Shown: positions 57,991 to 64,000 of the stretch, in pieces
How the letters are laid out: every line of letters begins with the position of its first letter
How positions within the stretch are numbered: position 1 is the stretch's first letter
NCBI RefSeq assembly: GCF_011386835.1
Contig: NC_088792.1
Location: 41,964,882-42,028,881, forward strand
Direction of reading: 5' to 3'
Origin: Chrysemys picta bellii
Lineage: Eukaryota; Chordata; Testudines; Emydidae
DNA: 64,000 nt
Translations under genes and position numbers: made by a program
Notes under the pieces: model-generated
Told to the model about the DNA's origin: nothing
What the model saw: only the letters and a program-made list of their open reading frames with translations
Databases searched by the model: none

Positions 57991-58757
57991 CAAAGGTTCA
58001 CTGGACTATAAAAGAAAGGGGCAGAGAACCCCACATTCTCTCTCTTTCACCTCCAAAGAAAAAGGCACCAGCACCATTGGGCCTCTGGGACAGATCCTGA
58101 CCAAGAAAAGGGTCGGTTACCATCTTGCTGGAAGACTACATGTGAGAAAGGCCATCTTGAACAAAAGCCTTGAACCAAAATTTGCTAGATTAAGTTTTAG
58201 ACTTTTAGATGCATGTTTTCACTTTTATTTGCTTGTAACTGTTTCTAACTTTATCTCTTATGTTGGAATTCACTTAAACTCCTGTCTGCTTTTGCTAATA
58301 TACTTGTTTTATTTTTTATCTAAACCAATCCAGTGCTGTGTATAAACTGAACTGTTTGGTAACTCCAGTTAAAGTAGAAAACTATTAAATATTTACTCAA
58401 CAGGGCCAATGAATCTTAATATCTGAGGTGTCCAGGAGAGGGCTGGACTGTGCAAAACACATGTTTTTGGGACAATTAGGGACTGGGAGTATATTGGAGT
58501 CACCCTGCAAGTGCTAACCAAGGCTGCTGGAAGCCAAAGTGTGACTGGAGTGTTGCTGACTGGCTGCTGGGGTCAGAGCTGCTGGACCAGGGCTGAAGCT
58601 ATGCATAGACACTCAGGGTGTGCCTTACATGCTGGTAGGTTATTTGTGAGCAGCTCAGGTTGGGAGCTACAACAGCAAAGCATTGTGAGGCACCCAAGGT
58701 TGGGGGCAGGTGGCAACAACACCTCACTTGATCTAGATTACAGCCCAGAATGTGACA
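57991..58757 (+). mobile_element. LTR 3' part (retroviral type)
   Basis: TTTTGCTAATATACTTG, AACTGTTTGGTAACTCCAG, GTCCAGGAGAGGGCTGGAC and an end at CCAGAATGTGACA form a continuous block whose layout matches the R-U5 half of turtle retroviral LTRs as I recall them. Neither a TG start nor a TSD was found. Confidence 0.45.
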
Positions 58758-59095
58758 GTGACCTAATCCGGTACTGATTTTATCCCCATCTTCATCTGCC
58801 CCAGCTAATTGAGTAGGCTCAGAGGGAAACACATACAACTCCCCGCGAAAGGATAGCTCAGCAGCTGTGCTCTTTGGGAGCTCTGTGAGGCATTATATTT
58901 GTACTCATCTAAGGCACAAAGAGCAGCTCCAGGCCATCTTGAGCATGGGGATGTTTCTTTTTAGTATGAGGCTATGAAATCTGTAGGCAGTGAATGAAGG
59001 GGAATATACAATGGAGCATAAAGTAATCCAAAGTGCAAAGAAGTTTTGATGGCAAGGATATCTTTCGGGAGCATAGATGTTTTCATGCCATATGA
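58758..59095. other. no gene seen
   Basis: Short unique-looking spacer. Confidence 0.4.
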
Positions 59096-59808
59096 CAGGG
59101 TGGCCAAAGCGCAGCTCTTGAGCTGTCTGCAGCTCTTTTATAGTTAAAGTGCGGTTCGCAGAGCCCCCGCCCACTCTCCCGCATTCTCCATCTATCAGAC
59201 TGGGACTGGAGGGAGCTTAGGGCTTCTGCCCTGTGGCAGGATTGGGCCTAGGGGCTTCTGCCACAGATGACTGGTGCCTGTTGGGGGGGGAGGGGCATGA
59301 TTTAAAGGTTCACCTCCCACAACAGCTTGAGTCATGCCCCCACCCCAGGCACGCCCCCTTAGCCTCAGCAGCCCCTCCCTGCAGCTCCCAGGTGTTAGCT
59401 CTGCATGGAGAGGCAGCAGCAAATAGCTGGGGGCTGCAGGGAGGGGCCGCTCCTTTAGTTCCACGGGGAGAGGCAGCAGTAAAAGCAGCAGCTCTTCCTG
59501 CAACTCCCAGCTGTTTGCTGCTGCCTCTCCCTACAGCCGCAGCTCCCAGCTTGCCGACTCCAGCAGCTGCCGTGCCGGGAGGGGGCCCGGTGGCAAACAG
59601 GGCCAGCAAACACTGGCAAAAATCAGGGGGGGCATGTGACGTGTCACCTCTGGCTTCTGCCCAACGGGGTGGAATGTCTTGCGGCATGCCTGATGGGGCT
59701 CAGGGCTTCAGCAGGAGCGGGGCTGAAGCCTGGCAGGTGCCTTCCAGCTCTTGAACTTCTGAAGATTGTTGTATGTGGCTTGGAGGGTCACTAAGTTTGG
59801 CCACCCCG
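59096..59808. mobile_element. hAT-type element, 713 bp, 8-bp TSD
   Basis: CAGGGTGGCCAAAGCG at the left is mirrored by GTTTGGCCACCCCG at the right. The flanks CCATATGA (59088-59095) and CCGTATGA (59809-59816) match at seven of eight positions. The interior is GC-rich, with GCAGCAGC / CTGCAGGGAGGGG / GGAGAGGCAGCAGC words in direct and inverted copies (about 59340-59560). No transposase; the frames up to 173 residues have no domain. Confidence 0.85.
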
Positions 59809-62800
59809 CCGTATGAGGCCACTGGTCCAGAGAGTCTGTAACCCTTTCTCCAGTAATGACCGATGCTTAAGGTGTTTAGAGGATGTCCAAACCACCTTCT
59901 GTTTCATGTACTCGGCCAATTGTGCAATGCTGTTCCTTGACTGGGAGAACCCTTTCCTTTCCTTTTTATCATGGTAGTTCAACAACATCCATCTTCTGTG
60001 CCTTGTCCTCTGTGCTTTCATAAGCAGCCTGTACGCTACCAAAAAAAATAAAAATAAAAAATGCAGCAGCCTTGGCATATTGGATCCCAAAGACTCAAAG
60101 TGGGAAGTGGCTCAAAGTCATATATATATTGCAGAATGCACAGACCAGTCATCCTTTTTGATGCATTTTCATTCACGCTGCAGTTGCCAAGCAAAGAAAA
60201 TTATAAATTGCGCAGTAGGTTAACATTCAGGTCTCATTAATACTGGTGGGTAGAGCTGTCTGTATGGATAGCTAGTGTGATACAGACAATTAACCTCTAG
60301 AAAGATAAAAATGCATGTTGTGAATAATGCGCTCTATCTAGTTGAAACCATGTCTGCAGCTCACAGTTTTGTGCCTATGCTAAATTCTGCTGATACATTG
60401 GTTTATACTTTGGATGCATACACTGTAGGATTAGCTTTTCATATTTCCCAATAAATGCCTGTTGTGGAAAAATATTACCATGTTCAATATTATGTATCAA
60501 TTTAAAAACTGACCCCCCCGCCCCAAAAAAAAATTTTTTCCATGCATTTTCTGCAACTGCACTATGCCTTTCCCCACCATTTTTCATCTTTATAATGGGG
60601 ACTTGTGTGTTCCTGTTATGGAAAAAGAAAATGCTGAAACTTCGGGTCATGATTTAAAACAAATGGGTGCATAAAGGTGGCCTTTATGGGGCTATTTCTT
60701 TTAAAATTAGCCTCTAATTCTGTAGACACAATGAAGCAATGAGAGTAGAGCTGGCAGATTTTCCTTTAAAAGAAAAATTTGCATGAAAAATATACTTTTT
60801 TCAAAATGATTTTTTCCCCGCAAAAAGCTTTCCTTTCTTTTGAATGTTTTCCAACCACAATTTTTTATTCGGAAAACTGAAAATGTGAAAAAAATATTTT
60901 TGTTTTTAACCCCAAATCCAGAAAATTGCACGAATTTTTTAAAAAGACTTTTATATATTGCAGAAAACACTCTCACTTTCCAACCAGAAAAAAACAAGAG
61001 GTATTAAATCTTATCTTTTGAGTCCACAGTTTGCAGGTGCAAGAATGTAGGTAAAAGGAATTGTGGCTTCAAAACTGCACCTATAAAATTAGAGGCTGGG
61101 CTGAGGCCCATGTAAAAATCTAGTGCTGTATGATTTAAATGAAAAATATATCCCAATTACTTTTGAGGAAAAATAGCCAGGATTATAAACTGTAATTATA
61201 AATACCAAACTATCAGTATGAGCCCTTCCTATGCCTTTGGTCAACAACATGACTCTTTGCTACCATCATGGCCAGTGGACTAGCTGAAGCTGGGGCTGTA
61301 TTAGTTGGATGATTTTCAGGTTCTCTTGAGAATAATGAAAGGGACTGGGATGACAATGCATGTTGGAGGTATATGAACAGGAAAGGGAATGGCAATAATT
61401 TTGCAGATTTCTATTAAATAGAAAATGTTGTTCAAATTTGCTAGACTCTCACAGACCTGGAGATACCAAAATATAGTAAGTGCTATCTTCCCCTCTGCCT
61501 AGAAGATGTTGTAGGTCCTGAGATACCATGGTGATTAGAATGTATAGCACTTGTGGTTATGAAGGAGTCTCTCCACATCCAGGAGTAATAAGTATTTGTT
61601 ATCGTCATAGGGCTCCATTCTCCCCTATGTGGGAACATTCCGTGTAGCTGGAAGGATCATGGGATTCATTCATTTTCAGTCAGATCTTCAGCTGTGGCAG
61701 ATTCCCAGTTGGTCTTGGGGAGGCTAAGCCAGCCTCCAGGTGCAAGTTAGGGCAACTTGTGGGATTGGTGGAACAGCAACAGGCCCTAACTGCAGGAAGG
61801 AGCAGGTGATGCAGGAGTTGGTAAGGTGGCTCAACTCTATTTGAGTATTCACCTGTTAAGGTTGGTGGGTTCTCTGCGGGCCAAGTACACCAGCATGAGG
61901 GCTGCTTTGCACTGGTGGAGTGGTGTAATGTTGCCCCATTGAACCAAATGACCTGGCCCTGGGTCTTAATTGATTTACTCCATCCTAATGCTCCAGAGGA
62001 AGGGAAAACTAGTCAATCCCAAGCATTCAAAAATCATGAGATTTGTTTAAACTTCATGAAATTTAAAGAAAAAACATATTTTCTTTTTTCTTAATTTGCC
62101 TTCTAGTTTTCAAGCTCTTCATGCAACCACGGGGGCTAGACACTTAGATTTTTTTTCAGATGAAAGCTCAGATTCTCATATAATCACATGACTCCAGGAG
62201 TTGGCACTTTGGGACGAAACCAAGTATCACAAGATGTGTGTGTTGATCTCTGACGCCTGACCTGATCTTGGAATTCCTTATATAGAGGATTTTGTATTAT
62301 ATGCTAGGATAACATCAGGTGCTTAAGGAAACACTACTATGCAAGTAGGAGAAAATATGATTTAAAATGCTTTTGGAAATGGGCATTGCTATAAGCAAGA
62401 GGCCCAGTAAGACCTGGCAGCTAACATGAGCAGTTATTGTAAGTTGAGCGTGTGACCTAGGTTATGAGCTTACAAGTGCTTTTTGCAATATGTACTTCAG
62501 ATATTAATAAGTAAACTTCAGAAGAGTGAAAATAATGGATTTCTAGGGGATTTTTGTAACATGTAACTATGAGGTTAACTTCCTTAACATGTTGGAAATA
62601 TTGAGAAATATATTGATGTAAATAGCCTGTGTCAACAATCGGTACTCCAGTTATGGTTGCTTGGAATGCCCCATATGGACAGGAGGCCAGGAAGTAATCT
62701 AAATATGGTCACCAGACTTATGGGTATACTTAAGGTGTACAAAGGATGGTCTAACCTCTAGTGTATTTTCCTTCATTGTGGGGTTGAGATGGTGACAACC

Positions 62801-63239
62801 TGGATCATAACATCCCACTTATGATGTTCTCCACATACTGCTTCCTTATATCTTTGTTTCCAATAATCTCCACCAGGCTGTATTTCAACATAGGAGGTTG
62901 TTATATTCTGTATATCTATTTTCTACATGCTAATGCTTATGTTTAATTGGAATTATTTGGATATTAAAGTTTTCAAGTTTCTGTGTGTGACCCACCAATT
63001 TCATACTTAAGTTGTTTTATGTAGCTGCCTGAGTAAAGAGCCTATTTCCAGGAACTTGTGCAATTTGCACTCTAAATTAGTGAAAAGCCACATGTGGTAA
63101 AATCAGAAGAGTTGGCAACACTGATTTGTCCCATTCGTTGATATTTTGCCCTAGGAAAAATTGTGTCCTCCTGATCCCAAATATGGCTATTGTTTTAACC
63201 CTGCCCATGTGAGAGGAAATCATCCCTGATCTAAGAATA
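59809..63239. other. no gene seen; AT-rich palindromic stretch
   Basis: About 60745-60990 is AT-rich, with AAAATTTGCATGAAAAATAT-type words in both orientations. The remainder is unique-looking with no recognisable exon. Confidence 0.45.
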
Positions 63240-64000
63240 GAAGAATGGCCACACTAGGGCAGACCAGTGGTCTGTCTAGCCCAATATCCTATCTTCTAAC
63301 AGTTGCCAATGCCAGATGCTTCAGAGAGAATGAACAGAATAGAGCAATTATCAAGTGATCCATCACCTGTGGTCCACTCCCAGCTTCTGGCAGTTAGAGG
63401 CTTAAGACACCCAGAGCATGGGGTTGTGTCCCTGAATCTTGGCTAATAGCCATTGATAGACCTATCCTCCATGAGCTTATCTAATTCTTTTTTGGAATCC
63501 AATTAGACTTTTGGCCTTCACATCTGATTTTATAGACCTCTCTCATAACTCACCTTAATTGTCTCTTTTCCAAGCTGAACAGTCCCAGACTTTTTAATCT
63601 TTCTGCATATGGAAGCTACTCCGTCCCCCTAATAATTTTTGTTGCCCTTCACTGTACTTTTTCCAATTCTAATATATCTTTTTTAAGATGGGGTGATCAG
63701 AACTGCCTGTAGTATTCCAGGTGTGGGCATACCATGGATTTATATAGTGGTACGATGAGATTTTCTGTCTTATCATTAATTCCTTTCCTAATAGTTGCTA
63801 ACATTCTGTTAGCTTCTTTGACTGCTGCTGCACATTGAGTGGATGTTTTCACAGAACCATCCATGATGACTCCAAGATCTCTTTCTTGAGTGGTAACGGC
63901 TAATTTAGATCCTATCATTTTGTATGTATAGTTGGGATTATGTTTTCCAATGTGCATTATTTTGCATTTATCAACATTGAATTTCATCTGCCATTTTGTT
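63240..64000 (-). pseudogene. CR1/L3-type LINE 3' half, running off the window
   Basis: The 3' UTR starts at GAATGGCCACACTAGGGCAGACC and includes CATGGGGTTGTG and GGCTAATAGCCATTG, in reverse of 46900-47104. The minus-strand frame 63987-63697 encodes MKFNVDKCKIMHIGK, then a TYKMIGSKLA block and ERDLGVIMD, KEANRMLATIRKG and LIVPLYKSMVCPHLEY, the thumb region of a CR1-group reverse transcriptase downstream of the catalytic box. Between 63690 and 63500 the frame is broken. The catalytic palm, if present, lies beyond 64000. Confidence 0.8.

Noticed and set aside
59233..59754. 173-residue + strand frame
   Set aside because: Lies inside a non-autonomous hAT-type element; low-complexity Ala/Pro/Leu composition without a motif.

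Overview
This is vertebrate nuclear DNA, most likely from a hidden-necked (cryptodiran) turtle. The main clue is a tRNA-headed, CR1-tailed SINE of the cryptodiran CrySINE type at 14853-15010. Supporting clues are many CR1 fragments, Harbinger and hAT miniature elements, solo LTRs, MIR/L2 relics and AT-rich single-copy spacers. There is no sign of prokaryotic organisation. No intact host protein gene, tRNA, rRNA or CRISPR array is visible. The window reads as intergenic or intronic sequence filled with transposable elements of several ages. Family assignments come from reading motifs, terminal repeats and target-site duplications (TSDs); no database was searched.

Region by region: 1-9.6 kb is mostly unique sequence with old LINE and MIR relics and a 219-bp Penelope-like hairpin with a perfect 14-bp TSD. 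9.6-17.7 kb holds an LTR, a Harbinger miniature element, a long foldback element, a hAT-type element split by a CR1 insertion, a second Penelope-like hairpin, the SINE, an LTR-like block and a GC-rich 8-bp-TSD element made largely of 56-bp repeats. 17746-22079 is a 4.3-kb Harbinger element with TAA TSDs. It carries a DDE transposase on the + strand and a two-exon Myb/SANT-like protein on the - strand, arranged tail to tail with polyadenylation signals about 30 bp apart. Both genes are broken by a few mutations, and a further small ORF lies in the Myb intron.

22-31 kb contains small terminal-inverted-repeat elements, minisatellites, two gene-like exons of unknown identity, a CR1 ORF1 esterase fragment and a 767-bp solo LTR. 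31.9-35.2 kb contains a solo LTR interrupted by a Harbinger miniature element, an L2-like LINE interrupted by a CR1-type 3' end, and another LTR-like block. 36.4-40.8 kb is an antisense RTE-type LINE split by two DNA elements, one of which contains an LTR. 40.9-41.8 kb is a second GC-rich repeat-packed hAT-type element. 42-49 kb has a CA microsatellite, CR1-type 3' ends and two more terminal-repeat elements. 49.3-50.6 kb is a young-looking CR1 with a readable reverse transcriptase. 50.6-64 kb is mostly unique, with two LTRs, a hAT-type element and a LINE running off the right edge.

The nesting gives a relative chronology: RTE and L2 LINEs first, then terminal-repeat elements and LTRs, then Harbinger miniature elements and CR1 copies. 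The 4.3-kb Harbinger shares its terminal motif and TWA target preference with two miniature elements in the window, so it is a plausible relative of the source that moved them.
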